Shown one piece after another: positions 18,905 to 26,015 of a stretch of 64,000 bases of DNA. Each line of letters opens with the position of its first letter. Position 1 is the first letter of the stretch. Made by a program: the position numbers and the translations under genes. The DNA is from Lentilactobacillus rapi DSM 19907 = JCM 15042 (GTDB lineage Bacteria > Bacillota > Bacilli > Lactobacillales > Lactobacillaceae), in assembly GCF_001436255.1 (NCBI RefSeq), contig NZ_AZEI01000076.1:248001-312000 (forward strand), read 5' to 3'. The notes under the pieces were generated by a model. It was not told the origin of the DNA, did not search any database, and saw nothing but the letters and a program-made list of their open reading frames with translations.

Positions 18905-19651
18905 TCAGCTACCTTGTAATTCGGTCAAGACGGAAACTGCCGTTAGAAAATATAACGGCGCCGTTTCGGTTCTCATAATCCGTGGCCCCAAACCAACGTT
19001 GATAAATCCATTTTGATTCAATAATTGAATTTCTTCAGGGGCAACCCCGCCTTCGGGTCCAAACACCGCAACGACCGAATGATCAGCCGCCGTAGCTTCC
19101 ACTTGCTTAACAAGTTCAGCCTTTTCACCAGCTTTTGCAGATTCTTCGTAGGCAACCAGTTTGGTATTAAAATCCATCGCCACAAGCGCTTCCAAACTCT
19201 TTAAATAGCTCACTGTCGGCACCACATTTCGATGTGACTGTTCTGCCGCGCTCAAGGCGACTTCGTTAAGTCGCTTGATCTTTTTGGCACTTTTTTGGTC
19301 CCACTTAACAACTGACCATTTCATTGGCAAAAAGATCACCTGAGAAACCCCCAGTTCAGTCGCTTTTTGGACGATCAGTTCTGGTTTATTCCCCTTTGAA
19401 AGGCCACTGACAATCGTCGCCTTAATTGGAAGTTCAACGTTCACAGGTAATTGCTTGATGACCGTCACGGTGACTTTTTGCCCAACTAATTGGCTTACTT
19501 CAGCTTGAAAAACACGCTGTTCTGAAGAGACTACCTCAATTTGGTCGCCAATTTCAGCCCGAAGCACTCGGCTTAAGTGATGGCTGACGTCATCAGGAAG
19601 TTGGATTTGATCGCCAACTTTAATTGTTTGGCTTAAAAAATAATGTTGCAT
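18905..19651 (-). CDS. rsmE: 16S rRNA m3U1498 methyltransferase RsmE
   Basis: A 248-residue SPOUT-family methyltransferase that modifies U1498 of 16S rRNA. Recognisable are MQHYFLSQTIKVGDQIQL, the HLSRVLRAEIGD segment, ATELGVSQVIFLPMKWSV and the knot region VFGPEGGVAPEEIQLL followed by LGPRIMRTETAPLYFL. The ATG at 19651 after GAGGAATG is the family start; the open frame runs 10 codons further. It begins immediately after prmA, a common pairing. Confidence 0.96.
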   Translation of the reverse strand: MQHYFLSQTIKVGDQIQLPDDVSHHLSRVLRAEIGDQIEVVSSEQRVFQAEVSQLVGQKVTVTVIKQLPVNVELPIKATIVSGLSKGNKPELIVQKATELGVSQVIFLPMKWSVVKWDQKSAKKIKRLNEVALSAAEQSHRNVVPTVSYLKSLEALVAMDFNTKLVAYEESAKAGEKAELVKQVEATAADHSVVAVFGPEGGVAPEEIQLLNQNGFINVGLGPRIMRTETAPLYFLTAVSVLTELQGS

Positions 19652-19652
19652 A

Positions 19653-20612
19653 TCATTCCTCATCCTTTGGCTTTTGGGCAATAATTGCGTACCAGTCTTT
19701 CATTTTCATTGATTCTAAGACTTGAAAGCCACCATCAACCATCGCCTGTTTGACTAAGTCATACTTATCATTAATGATGCCAGAAGTTAAAAAGTACCCG
19801 CCCACTTTGAGGTTGGCAAATGCCTGAGGAACCAGTGGCACAATAATCTCCGCCAAAATATTGGCAACCACGATATCAACGTGTTCATGAATGCCCTTCA
19901 GCAAGTCATTAGCAGAAATTTGAATATCCTTGGCAGCCGGATTTAAATCAATATTTTTCTTTGCAGATTTAACCGCCACATCATCGACGTCAAATGCCTG
20001 CACATTACCCGCACCCATTAACTTGGCCGCAATGCTTAGAACTCCTGAGCCAGTGCCGACGTCCAAAACCGATTCGCCGCCGTGCATGACAATTTCGAGC
20101 GCCTGCAAAGATAGTTGGGTTGTCGGATGTGTTCCGGTCCCAAAAGCCATTCCTGGATCCAATCGAATGATTTTTTCAAAATCAGTTTTCGGTTGATAAT
20201 CTTCCCAACTTGGAACCACCGTCAACATTCTGGTAATTGAAACGGGATGATAATATTTTTCCCAAGCAGTCCGCCAGTTTTCGTCTTCGACAGCGTTAGT
20301 AGTCACTTCAGCGGGACCAGGATTTAACCCGAATGATGATAATTGCTGAACCCGTTTGGTTATTTCAGGCACTTTCGTTTGAATATTTTTGTTATTTGGA
20401 AAATAAGCGGAAACAATCGCTCCCGTTGCAACGTGGGTTAATGATGCCGGATCCACAATTTCTCCGTGACGACCATACCGGCCGGCTTTGAGTTTATCAA
20501 AATCCTTGGCGTCTTCTATTGATACGCCGGTTGCACCATCCTCCATCAAAATATTTGAAACTGCCTCGACAGCCTCACTACTTGTGATGATTGAAACTTC
20601 TGTCCAGTCCAT
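19653..20612 (-). CDS. prmA: Ribosomal protein L11 methyltransferase
   Basis: A 319-residue class I SAM methyltransferase that trimethylates ribosomal protein L11. The N-terminal substrate-binding domain starts [20 protein letters not shown]. The catalytic domain has [16 protein letters not shown] and the SAM-binding loop [20 protein letters not shown] (about residues 180-200), then [13 protein letters not shown]. It lies 44 bp downstream of the stop of the 122-aa gene, but a terminator stands between them, so the prmA-rsmE pair may be transcribed separately. Confidence 0.96.
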   Translation of the reverse strand: MDWTEVSIITSSEAVEAVSNILMEDGATGVSIEDAKDFDKLKAGRYGRHGEIVDPASLTHVATGAIVSAYFPNNKNIQTKVPEITKRVQQLSSFGLNPGPAEVTTNAVEDENWRTAWEKYYHPVSITRMLTVVPSWEDYQPKTDFEKIIRLDPGMAFGTGTHPTTQLSLQALEIVMHGGESVLDVGTGSGVLSIAAKLMGAGNVQAFDVDDVAVKSAKKNIDLNPAAKDIQISANDLLKGIHEHVDIVVANILAEIIVPLVPQAFANLKVGGYFLTSGIINDKYDLVKQAMVDGGFQVLESMKMKDWYAIIAQKPKDEE

Positions 20613-20643
20613 GTTGGTTCCCCTTTGTTAATTTAGTAAATAC

Positions 20644-20669
20644 AAAAAGAGCATCCTACTTGGATGCCC
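20644..20669 (-). terminator. Terminator overlapping the end of the 122-aa gene
   Basis: On the minus strand GCATCC-AAGTA-GGATGC is followed by TCTTTTTG. The left arm and loop contain the final codons and the stop of the 122-aa gene. It separates that gene from prmA. Confidence 0.7.
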
Positions 20670-21024
20670 CATCAGGTACTTGATGCTCTTTATCGTCATT
20701 GTTCTCATGAGCTTTCTGAGCCTTTTCCTCACGAGCACGAACTTTGGCCTCGTGCTTAAGAAGGTGCCCTTCCAAATATTGCAGCAATTCAGATTCATTA
20801 TCAAAAATCCGTGGATGCTTTTGCTTGTGAAGGCGTAAGTCAATTTCATTGATTCGTTGCCTGCCGGTCCACTTATGACTGTAACGAATAATTAACCGAT
20901 TGTCTAAACGATCACGACCAAATCGGAAAATATAAATGTTATCTGGCGTAAGTAAGGGGCGAATATATTCTTTTTTATAAAAATAACCATTTTTTCTAAG
21001 ATATTGTTTTGTTCTACTTAACAA
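20656..21024 (-). CDS. Uncharacterised 122-aa protein
   Basis: Not recognised. The protein is basic and soluble. Aromatic-rich strands fill its first half (IYIFRFGRDRLDNRLIIRY), and a charged, probably helical C-terminal third (about residues 80-122) is rich in Lys, Glu and His. It begins with TTG at 21022-21024, chosen because AAGGAGG stands 9 bp upstream; no ATG start is available nearby. A terminator overlaps its last codons. The strong ribosome site and good terminator argue that it is a real gene. Confidence 0.7.
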   Translation of the reverse strand: MLSRTKQYLRKNGYFYKKEYIRPLLTPDNIYIFRFGRDRLDNRLIIRYSHKWTGRQRINEIDLRLHKQKHPRIFDNESELLQYLEGHLLKHEAKVRAREEKAQKAHENNDDKEHQVPDGASK

Positions 21025-21195
21025 CGATAGCTACCTCCTTACTTGTTATTTTATTAAAGGAACTCAAATCGAATAAAAAACGAATTAATATATATAATAA
21101 TTGAATGTGATCGAAAACGCAAACATTTTGTTGACAATCCCGCTTGCTTTCCTTGATCTATCTATCATATTATTGAAGAAAGGAGTTGAAAGGAC

Positions 21196-21591
21196 ATGGA
21201 ACTATTTCGTATTCGGTTTATTAACAAAATTCGGCCAGATACCATTGAGATCAGATATCGGGCAGTCTTAGAAGCTCATTCAAGCGATACAATCTTTGAA
21301 GGGCATCAGTGTTTCAATCGAAATTACTTAGACTATACAATTTTAAAAAACGGTGAGGTGGCGTTACGAGCCATCACAAATATTTTTTCGGCGGTTCCGA
21401 AGAATCTTGTTTTGGATAAAGTCAGTTTCGAACAATCCCATGATCGTAATCTATTGCAAGTTCCAACCAAGCAGTTTTTTGATGACTATATTATCAATAA
21501 TCATCAAATAGATCGCGTCATCAAGAAAACGGACGATGAGCACCATGCGATCATTGACACCAAATTGATTACCGAGCTCCGAATCGGGTGA
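21196..21591 (+). CDS. Uncharacterised 131-aa protein
   Basis: Not recognised. A soluble, mixed-charge protein with no signal peptide, membrane segment or motif I can name. AAAGGAG and a second GGA precede the ATG. A TTGACA box lies about 60 bp upstream (21132-21137) with only a poor -10 partner. It faces away from the 122-aa gene; the 171-bp gap between them is AT-rich and presumably holds both promoters. Probably a lineage-specific Lactobacillaceae gene. Confidence 0.6.
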   Translation: MELFRIRFINKIRPDTIEIRYRAVLEAHSSDTIFEGHQCFNRNYLDYTILKNGEVALRAITNIFSAVPKNLVLDKVSFEQSHDRNLLQVPTKQFFDDYIINNHQIDRVIKKTDDEHHAIIDTKLITELRIG

Positions 21592-21693
21592 TCCTCTCTC
21601 AAGTCAGCATATTTCCAAACCATTGGGTGAACAGAACCGAAATTGAAAACGTGTTTTTTGTATAGTCTCCAGACCAAATAATTAATAAAAAAT

Positions 21694-21722
21694 TTGACTC
21701 TATATGTCAGCTGACATATGAT
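21694..21722 (+). promoter_or_regulatory. Promoter with an 18-bp perfect palindrome in the spacer (operator)
   Basis: -35 TTGACT (21694-21699) and -10 TATGAT (21717-21722) are spaced exactly 17 bp. The perfect palindrome ATATGTCAGCTGACATAT (21702-21719) fills the spacer and enters the -10 box. A protein bound there would block RNA polymerase. The regulator is unknown; the downstream HTH-like protein is a candidate for autoregulation. Confidence 0.7.
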
Positions 21723-21823
21723 ATAGGTGGAATTATTAATTTAAACAATTTAATGTGGAAATTGATTTGGGGAATTGATGACATTTGTTATCAAAATTAG
21801 GGATCAATTCCGGGTGAAGGAAT

Positions 21824-22249
21824 ATGAACGTCAGGGATAAAATTCAAGTGATTATCGATAGCGGGGATAGTGCTTATCAAATTCAACAATTGACTGGAGT
21901 TAACTCATCAGTCATTATTCGCTTAAGAAATAATAACCGTTCGATTGATAATTTATCATTGAAAACCGTAGAGAAACTTGAACAGTACTATGATTATCAC
22001 TTATCAGCCAAACATCCCGCACCAAAGGATGTCCATTTATCGCATTTTCGCCACCGACTCATCAACGTTTTACAGGAATTGTATGAGTTCCAGCAGGAAA
22101 AGGTTGAACAAGTGGCCGCCCCTGATGATGAACAGGCAATGGCTGCAGTCATCGAGCAACTCTTTAATGACGTTTTGGCTGATCAGTTAGAGATCGAAAA
22201 AATGAAACAAATCTACAATCAGAAGTTAACTAAGAAGCCAACGGTGTGA
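21824..22249 (+). CDS. Small HTH-like protein, uncharacterised (141 aa)
   Basis: Not recognised as a named family. Residues 1-55 look like a short helix-turn-helix: DKIQVIIDSGDSAYQIQQL, then TGVNSSVIIRLRNNNRSIDNLSLKTVEKLEQYY has the pattern of an XRE-type recognition helix followed by a dimer helix. Residues 65-141 are charged and probably helical or coiled, ending in Lys-rich sequence. It sits about 100 bp downstream of the palindromic promoter and ends just before a bidirectional terminator. A DNA-binding regulator is an inference from pattern only. Confidence 0.65.
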   Translation: MNVRDKIQVIIDSGDSAYQIQQLTGVNSSVIIRLRNNNRSIDNLSLKTVEKLEQYYDYHLSAKHPAPKDVHLSHFRHRLINVLQELYEFQQEKVEQVAAPDDEQAMAAVIEQLFNDVLADQLEIEKMKQIYNQKLTKKPTV

Positions 22250-22270
22250 TTCAAAAACACATGAAACATT

Positions 22271-22314
22271 AAAAATGGGAAGCAGATCATGATGTGATCG
22301 CCTCCCGTTTTTTT
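22271..22314. terminator. Bidirectional terminator left of the mobile element
   Basis: GGGAAGCAGATCA and TGATCGCCTCCC pair imperfectly across 22277-22306, with T-runs on both sides (TTTTTTT on plus, ATTTTTAAT on minus). On the minus strand it is placed where the native lepA terminator would be if the element were removed. Confidence 0.7.
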
Positions 22315-22317
22315 GCG

Positions 22318-22374
22318 CTTATTTGTCGCCTTTTTCTTCCTCGTCAGTTTGCAAAACAGCCATGAAGGCTTCCT
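22318..22374. repeat. Distal attachment-site repeat (copy of the lepA 3' end)
   Basis: This 57-bp segment matches the last codons and stop of lepA (28270-28326) with four mismatches. The first 31 bp (22318-22348) are identical to 28270-28300. Read on the minus strand it encodes [17 protein letters not shown] plus stop; all four mismatches are silent third-position changes. It marks the far junction of an element integrated into lepA. Confidence 0.92.
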
Positions 22375-22880
22375 ATGACAATGGTCGAGCAAGTCTATAA
22401 TCTCCTTGAATGTCCTCCTAAATGTGTCTTCATAGGGTATTAGAATTCATAATAGATCTTAGAACATCTCTCTATATTCATCAGCTCTCTTAACTAATAT
22501 GGTAGGAAAAATGTCGGAATTCAATTATTTTATAACTCTTAGAATATTCTGTATACAAATTTTCGTATATCTAATATAGATGTGAGTGTAATGATAGAAG
22601 CCCAATTTGAAATGATTGGAAGATGTATTTTCGTGTAGCTTACGGCACTATCACAATCTTAGAAGAGTCATTGGATATCTTACTCTTTGCCGAGCTTCCA
22701 AAGTGGCTCAATAAATTTCAAGATAATTAGCGAAAGGCGTTCATTGTGACACAATTAGCATTTAAACTGATGTAACATGAGCAGTCTTCTCACATAACCC
22801 GGTATGCGTGATCCCATCATTTTTAGGATAACAAGGCTAGAAAATATCTTTAGTGAGATAATTAAGTTATTCCATTAAAG
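22375..22880. other. Gene-poor left end of the mobile element
   Basis: About 500 AT-rich bases without a convincing gene; the longest Met-initiated frame is about 20 codons. The motif TCTTAGAA recurs three times (near 22457, 22536 and 22659), but nothing shows that it is functional. After excision this end would join the integrase end at attP, so it is a reasonable place for integrase arm sites. Confidence 0.5.
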
Positions 22881-22892
22881 GTGGTGAATTAC

Positions 22893-23147
22893 ATGCGGAT
22901 AACCATTGCACCTATTTCAGAACAAGGAATCAACTTTTCAGTTGTCTTAATGAAGCCGAACTTTCAATTAACTTCTGGCAATATGGCCAGTTTGAATTCC
23001 GAACTCCCTAATGATTTTCCAAGACCAATTGTTGTTGCCCGTGAGTCTCGATCAGGATTAGAGTTTTACGGAAGAACGGACATTGTCAATTTTCTTTCGA
23101 ATCTTGATCCTTCACAGATCCCTTGGCGGAGCTACGACATTCAATAG
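22893..23147 (+). CDS. Uncharacterised 84-aa protein of the element
   Basis: Not recognised. A small soluble protein starting MRITIAPISEQGINFSV with no membrane segment. The frame could open at GTG 22881, but AAGGTGG lies 9 bp before the ATG at 22893, so that start is chosen. It is the leftmost gene of the element. Its 3' end overlaps, in antisense, the end of the 58-aa minus-strand frame by 62 bp, so one of the two may not be translated; this one has the better ribosome site. Confidence 0.6.
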   Translation: MRITIAPISEQGINFSVVLMKPNFQLTSGNMASLNSELPNDFPRPIVVARESRSGLEFYGRTDIVNFLSNLDPSQIPWRSYDIQ

Positions 23148-23262
23148 GCTGTGAACTGATCTTAGAAACACTATGTGCAAACTCTGAGTGTTTTAAGCTA
23201 CCTGCAATAGCTTGAAGCACTTCTTTAATTTCATCTTTGGAATCGCTAATTGTAATTTTCAT
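23086..23262 (-). CDS. Tiny 58-aa protein coupled to the 81-aa gene
   Basis: A frame of 58 codons starting MKITISDSKDEIKEVLQAIA. Its ATG overlaps the TGA of the 81-aa gene (ATGA), the classic arrangement for translational coupling. The sequence is acidic-basic mixed, helical and soluble. Not recognised, although short MKITI-type proteins are common next to phage repressors. The last 62 bp lie antisense to the 84-aa gene, so confidence is moderate. Confidence 0.45.
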   Translation of the reverse strand: MKITISDSKDEIKEVLQAIAGSLKHSEFAHSVSKISSQPIECRSSAKGSVKDQDSKEN

Positions 23263-23504
23263 TCAATCGCCCTTTTCCCTTTAATACGCTTTGTCTCATT
23301 AAAAAGCGAAAAAATATCAGAGAACAACTTTTTCAATGCTCGTTTAAAATAACTGTGAATAGTTTGCAGCCAATTTTGTGTCTGTATTCCTATTGCCATT
23401 TTCAATACTTCTAAAGCCAGTTTAGCTATGCCAAGCATTCCGCCCAAAATTTTTTGAGACACTCCTATCTTTTTACATGCATTTACCAATGCTTGGTGTT
23501 TCAA
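23259..23504 (-). CDS. Small 81-aa protein divergent from the XRE repressor
   Basis: Occupies the position of a cro-like gene, divergent from the repressor and downstream of its operators, but it has no HTH. Residues 17-40 (KKIGVSQ then KILGGMLGIAKLALEVLKMA) form a hydrophobic or amphipathic helix and the rest is strongly basic. The start is a TTG at 23504 with only a weak TTAGGA ribosome site, so the N-terminus is uncertain. It is coupled by ATGA overlap to the 58-aa frame. A membrane-active peptide or a small anti-repressor are both conceivable; neither is shown. Confidence 0.45.
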   Translation of the reverse strand: MKHQALVNACKKIGVSQKILGGMLGIAKLALEVLKMAIGIQTQNWLQTIHSYFKRALKKLFSDIFSLFNETKRIKGKRAIE

Positions 23505-23520
23505 ATCCTAACTTTATTTC

Positions 23521-23537
23521 TGATACATATCGTATCA
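23521..23537. promoter_or_regulatory. Repressor operator 1 (TGATAC-N5-GTATCA)
   Basis: Inverted repeat TGATAC ATATC GTATCA lying just downstream of the leftward -10 box (TATAAT on the minus strand, 23548-23553). The same half-site recurs three more times before the repressor gene, so it is the likely binding site of the XRE protein. Confidence 0.7.
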
Positions 23538-23576
23538 ACCGATTAATATTATAGTATATATTATCAATACTTTTTC

Positions 23577-23635
23577 GATACATTTTTGATGTTTTTTAAA
23601 TGAAGATACATATTGTATCGCTTTTCTGATACAAT
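23577..23635. promoter_or_regulatory. Repressor operator 2, half-sites and extended -10 of the XRE gene
   Basis: GATAC-ATATT-GTATC at 23605-23619 is a second full operator. Half-sites GATAC occur at 23577-23581 and TGATAC at 23627-23632. The latter is part of an extended -10 promoter TGATACAAT (23627-23635) for the rightward repressor gene. The overlap predicts autoregulation. Confidence 0.7.
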
Positions 23636-23658
23636 TAGTTGCGAAAGGCGGTTGTAAA

Positions 23659-23994
23659 ATGGCAAAAGAAACGATTGGCGCTCGATTACGGTATCTGCGA
23701 AAACAAACCAACCGTACTCAAGAAGAGGTTGCAAAACGAGTAGAATTAAGTCGAGCAGCCTACTCTCATTTTGAAAATGACAGAAACGAACCTGATGCTA
23801 CAACAATACTCCGCTTAGCTGATTACTTTGGAGTTACAACTGATTACATTCTCGGTCACAAAGTAAATGATAATCACAGAGTAGCTGCTCATGAAGATCC
23901 AGATCTTTCCCCTGAACAGCAAAAAGAGATTGATGAGTATATTGAGTTCAAGAAAGCACAGTATAGGAAAGATCATCAAAAGAAAAAGGACTGA
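23659..23994 (+). CDS. XRE-family (CI-like) transcriptional repressor
   Basis: A 111-residue regulator. Residues 6-62 form the classic HTH: IGARLRYLRKQTNRTQEEVA, then KRVELSRAAYSHFENDRNEPD and ATTILRLADYFGVTTDYILG. The short C-terminal tail (65-111) is charged and lacks a LexA-type protease domain, so induction would have to come from a separate protease. The adjacent gene is a broken ImmA. It is preceded by AAGGCGG and by the GATAC operators, which it presumably binds to keep the element quiescent. Confidence 0.92.
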   Translation: MAKETIGARLRYLRKQTNRTQEEVAKRVELSRAAYSHFENDRNEPDATTILRLADYFGVTTDYILGHKVNDNHRVAAHEDPDLSPEQQKEIDEYIEFKKAQYRKDHQKKKD

Positions 23995-24000
23995 TTCGAA

Positions 24001-24352
24001 TGGATGCTATTGAGCGTTTGAAGTCTCAATATTCCCAGCTCAGTTACAAATTTTAACATATATTGTACGGTTTACAGGGGTTGGCCGTGGGCAACGAAAT
24101 AACCATAAGTTCAGATATATCAAATACAAGCAGCTACAATGACTGTATGAGGAAATTTACATCTGTAGTAGATATCATGTTGATGGTAATATGATGCAAG
24201 TGAAACGAGTTCGTAACTGGGGAATGGAACATCAAGTACCAAAAGATCCACTGGAAAGGCTAACTAAGGCTGATGTAGATAGCGACTATGAGATTGCCGA
24301 CGATCTTGGCGTTCAAGCTGACTATCTGCATAGGGTTGGATTTATGTATTAG
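24001..24352 (+). pseudogene. Decayed ImmA/IrrE metallopeptidase gene
   Basis: Directly after the repressor an 18-codon frame (MDAIERLKSQYSQLSYKF, stop) resembles the start of a small phage protease. About 50 bp on, a second frame reads RNNHKFRYIKYKQLQ, a TGA stop, then LYEEIYICSRYHVDGNM. It continues as QVKRVRNWGMEHQVPKDPLE and ends EIADDLGVQADYLHRVGFMY. This matches the C-terminal half of ImmA/IrrE proteins that cleave XRE repressors. The HExxH zinc site region is missing and there is at least one internal stop, so no active protease can be made. Confidence 0.75.
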
Positions 24353-24394
24353 TATCATTTTAAGGATATTTATTAATTGTTGGAGGGAATTACT

Positions 24395-24808
24395 ATGAGT
24401 TTTAAGAAGTCTATTTTAATTTTTGCAACATCCCTAACACTGGGGTTAGGTGTGACAATCACACCGCTTGTCACAGAAAATTCACCAGTCGTCATCCAAG
24501 TCAGTGCATCTTCTAAGAGTGCAGCATTACATAGTGCATATTTTTATGCCCGTTCACAGCACATGTCTAAACGTGGTGTCTACCACCAATTGATTTCTAA
24601 ATATGGTGATGGTTTTTCAAAGCGCTCTGCCAGTTATGCTGTTCGTCATCTCCACGGTATTTCTTGGAATCGGAATGCATTAAAATCGGCACGTTTCTAC
24701 CGACACAGCGAACATATGTCAAACCGGGCAATCTACCATCAGTTAATCTCATCATATGGAGACATGTTTACCAAGTCGCAAGCCCGTTATGCTGTCCGAC
24801 ATCTTTGA
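24395..24808 (+). CDS. Secreted protein with two Ltp-like repeats (putative superinfection exclusion)
   Basis: A 137-residue exported protein. Residues 1-38 form a signal peptide ending VSA. The mature part is two tandem repeats of about 45 residues (43-88 and 94-137), each with the pattern AL-x2-A-x-FY...HMS-x-R-x-x-YHQLIS-x-YGD-x-F...YAVRHL. This resembles the repeat of the Ltp lipoproteins of Streptococcus thermophilus phages, which block DNA injection by other phages. There is no lipobox Cys, so it is a soluble or wall-held version. The frame opens at TTG 24377, but GGAGGG before ATG 24395 fixes the start. It is first in a five-gene row. Confidence 0.75.
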   Translation: MSFKKSILIFATSLTLGLGVTITPLVTENSPVVIQVSASSKSAALHSAYFYARSQHMSKRGVYHQLISKYGDGFSKRSASYAVRHLHGISWNRNALKSARFYRHSEHMSNRAIYHQLISSYGDMFTKSQARYAVRHL

Positions 24809-24839
24809 AATGTAAAAACTTTAGTCTTGGGGGAATATC

Positions 24840-25187
24840 ATGGAATTTAGAAAATCAATTTTATTAGGAGTTGCCGCACTATCATTTGGGGAAGCAATCA
24901 CTTTTGCTCCTGCTACCGTAGAAGCATCGTCATGGCATAGTTCTGCTATACCATATCGGTTGCGTGGTCATTGGTATGCCAAAGTCAACCCCCATCAAGG
25001 GGTCAAAATCTATCGCCATTATATCCATTACTCTGGTGAAAAATCATTACACGTTAAGTGGAAATATATCGGCAATCATTTTTACAAATTTTACCCAACT
25101 AATTATGGCGGAGGTGCTTTTTCTCTACATTACTTTGGTCCTCACAAAATAACCATGGAATCATTTTGGCATTCATATTTTAGATAA
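24840..25187 (+). CDS. Small secreted protein 2 of the cargo operon (115 aa)
   Basis: Signal peptide MEFRKSILLGVAALSFGEA followed by cleavage near VEA-SS (about residue 30). The mature ~85 residues are rich in His, Trp, Tyr and Phe and contain LRGHWYAKV, a motif shared with the next gene (IRGHWVARN). It resembles the short secreted 'W...P...RG-W' paralogues common in lactobacilli, of unknown function. The gap from the Ltp-like gene is 31 bp; GGGGGAA precedes the ATG. Confidence 0.75.
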   Translation: MEFRKSILLGVAALSFGEAITFAPATVEASSWHSSAIPYRLRGHWYAKVNPHQGVKIYRHYIHYSGEKSLHVKWKYIGNHFYKFYPTNYGGGAFSLHYFGPHKITMESFWHSYFR

Positions 25188-25210
25188 TTTAACATCTTAC
25201 GGAGGAAATC

Positions 25211-25642
25211 GTGAAAATCAAAGAATCGATTTTATTCGGGGTTACAATATTATCAATGGGGATTATTGCTTTCATCAGTAATATTTTGTCCGCATCAGCA
25301 CACACATGGTGGGATGGCACACCTACTAATATACGTGGTCATTGGGTGGCCCGGAATGTCTACCTTAAATATATGGGTTTTAGCAACCATGCTACTTTCA
25401 AAGCAACGACACATAAAGTTGAATTTGCCTACTCAGCATCATCGAACATTACCTTGCACAAAACATATTGGCAAAAAACCGGCGCTCATTCCTATACCTT
25501 TCACGGTTCATGGTATCGAGATGGTGGTTTTGATCAGCGAATTACAATCAAAAAGTTGAGTTCTCATCGCCTTCGGGCATATTTCGATGGTCATTCAATT
25601 ACTCGTGGATCTGTCTATCCAAATTCGTTCTTCAAGAGATGA
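25211..25642 (+). CDS. Small secreted protein 3 of the cargo operon (143 aa)
   Basis: Starts with GTG at 25211 behind GGAGG. Signal peptide MKIKESILFGVTILSMG to about ASA (residue 30). The mature part begins HTWWDGTPTNIRGHWVARN and ends in a segment ITIKKLSSHRLRAYFDGH, typical of a large lactobacillus family of small secreted proteins with predicted beta structure and no known role. It is the longer relative of protein 2, sharing the RGHW block. It probably belongs to the same mRNA (23-bp and 8-bp gaps). Confidence 0.78.
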   Translation: MKIKESILFGVTILSMGIIAFISNILSASAHTWWDGTPTNIRGHWVARNVYLKYMGFSNHATFKATTHKVEFAYSASSNITLHKTYWQKTGAHSYTFHGSWYRDGGFDQRITIKKLSSHRLRAYFDGHSITRGSVYPNSFFKR

Positions 25643-25650
25643 GGAAAATC

Positions 25651-25989
25651 ATGAAATTCAGGAAATCAATTTTGTTGGGGGTTGCAGCAATTACCGTCAG
25701 TTTAGGGGGCGTTGAAACTTCAATTCAAGCGAAGAACTTACCGTCTTTTGCGTCATCATATTGGTATAAAGCACGGACTGTACACGTTCGACATGCAGTT
25801 TATGCTTCGCAAATTAACCCAAAAACATGGTCTGTTCGACAATGCAAAGTTTTAAAATCTGGTACAAGAATTCGTATTTATAATTCGGCAAACTTAGGCT
25901 GGGTTGTCAAATCATCCAATTTGCATCACTCGTCAGGTTATACATGGGTTGTTAAGGGCCATTACAATACAAAATGGATCAAGAAATAG
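25651..25989 (+). CDS. Small secreted protein 4 of the cargo operon (SH3-like, 112 aa)
   Basis: The ATG at 25651 gives MKFRKSILLGVAAITVSLGG, nearly identical to the signal peptides of the neighbours, with cleavage near IQA-KN (about residue 27). The mature domain has ARTVHVRHAVYA, KSGTRIRIYNSANLGWVVKS and a C-terminal aromatic-Lys tail, a pattern like bacterial SH3 or GW wall-binding modules. It shares the arrangement VR...G-x-x-I-x-I...GWV-x-x-S with protein 5. The frame extends 4 codons upstream, but AGGAA precedes ATG 25651. Confidence 0.72.
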   Translation: MKFRKSILLGVAAITVSLGGVETSIQAKNLPSFASSYWYKARTVHVRHAVYASQINPKTWSVRQCKVLKSGTRIRIYNSANLGWVVKSSNLHHSSGYTWVVKGHYNTKWIKK

Positions 25990-26015
25990 AATGATTACTT
26001 ATTGGGAGGCAAATC

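Noticed and set aside
24377-24394. Upstream TTG start for the Ltp-like gene
   Set aside because: It would place the start before the GGAGGG ribosome site and add residues in front of a normal signal peptide.
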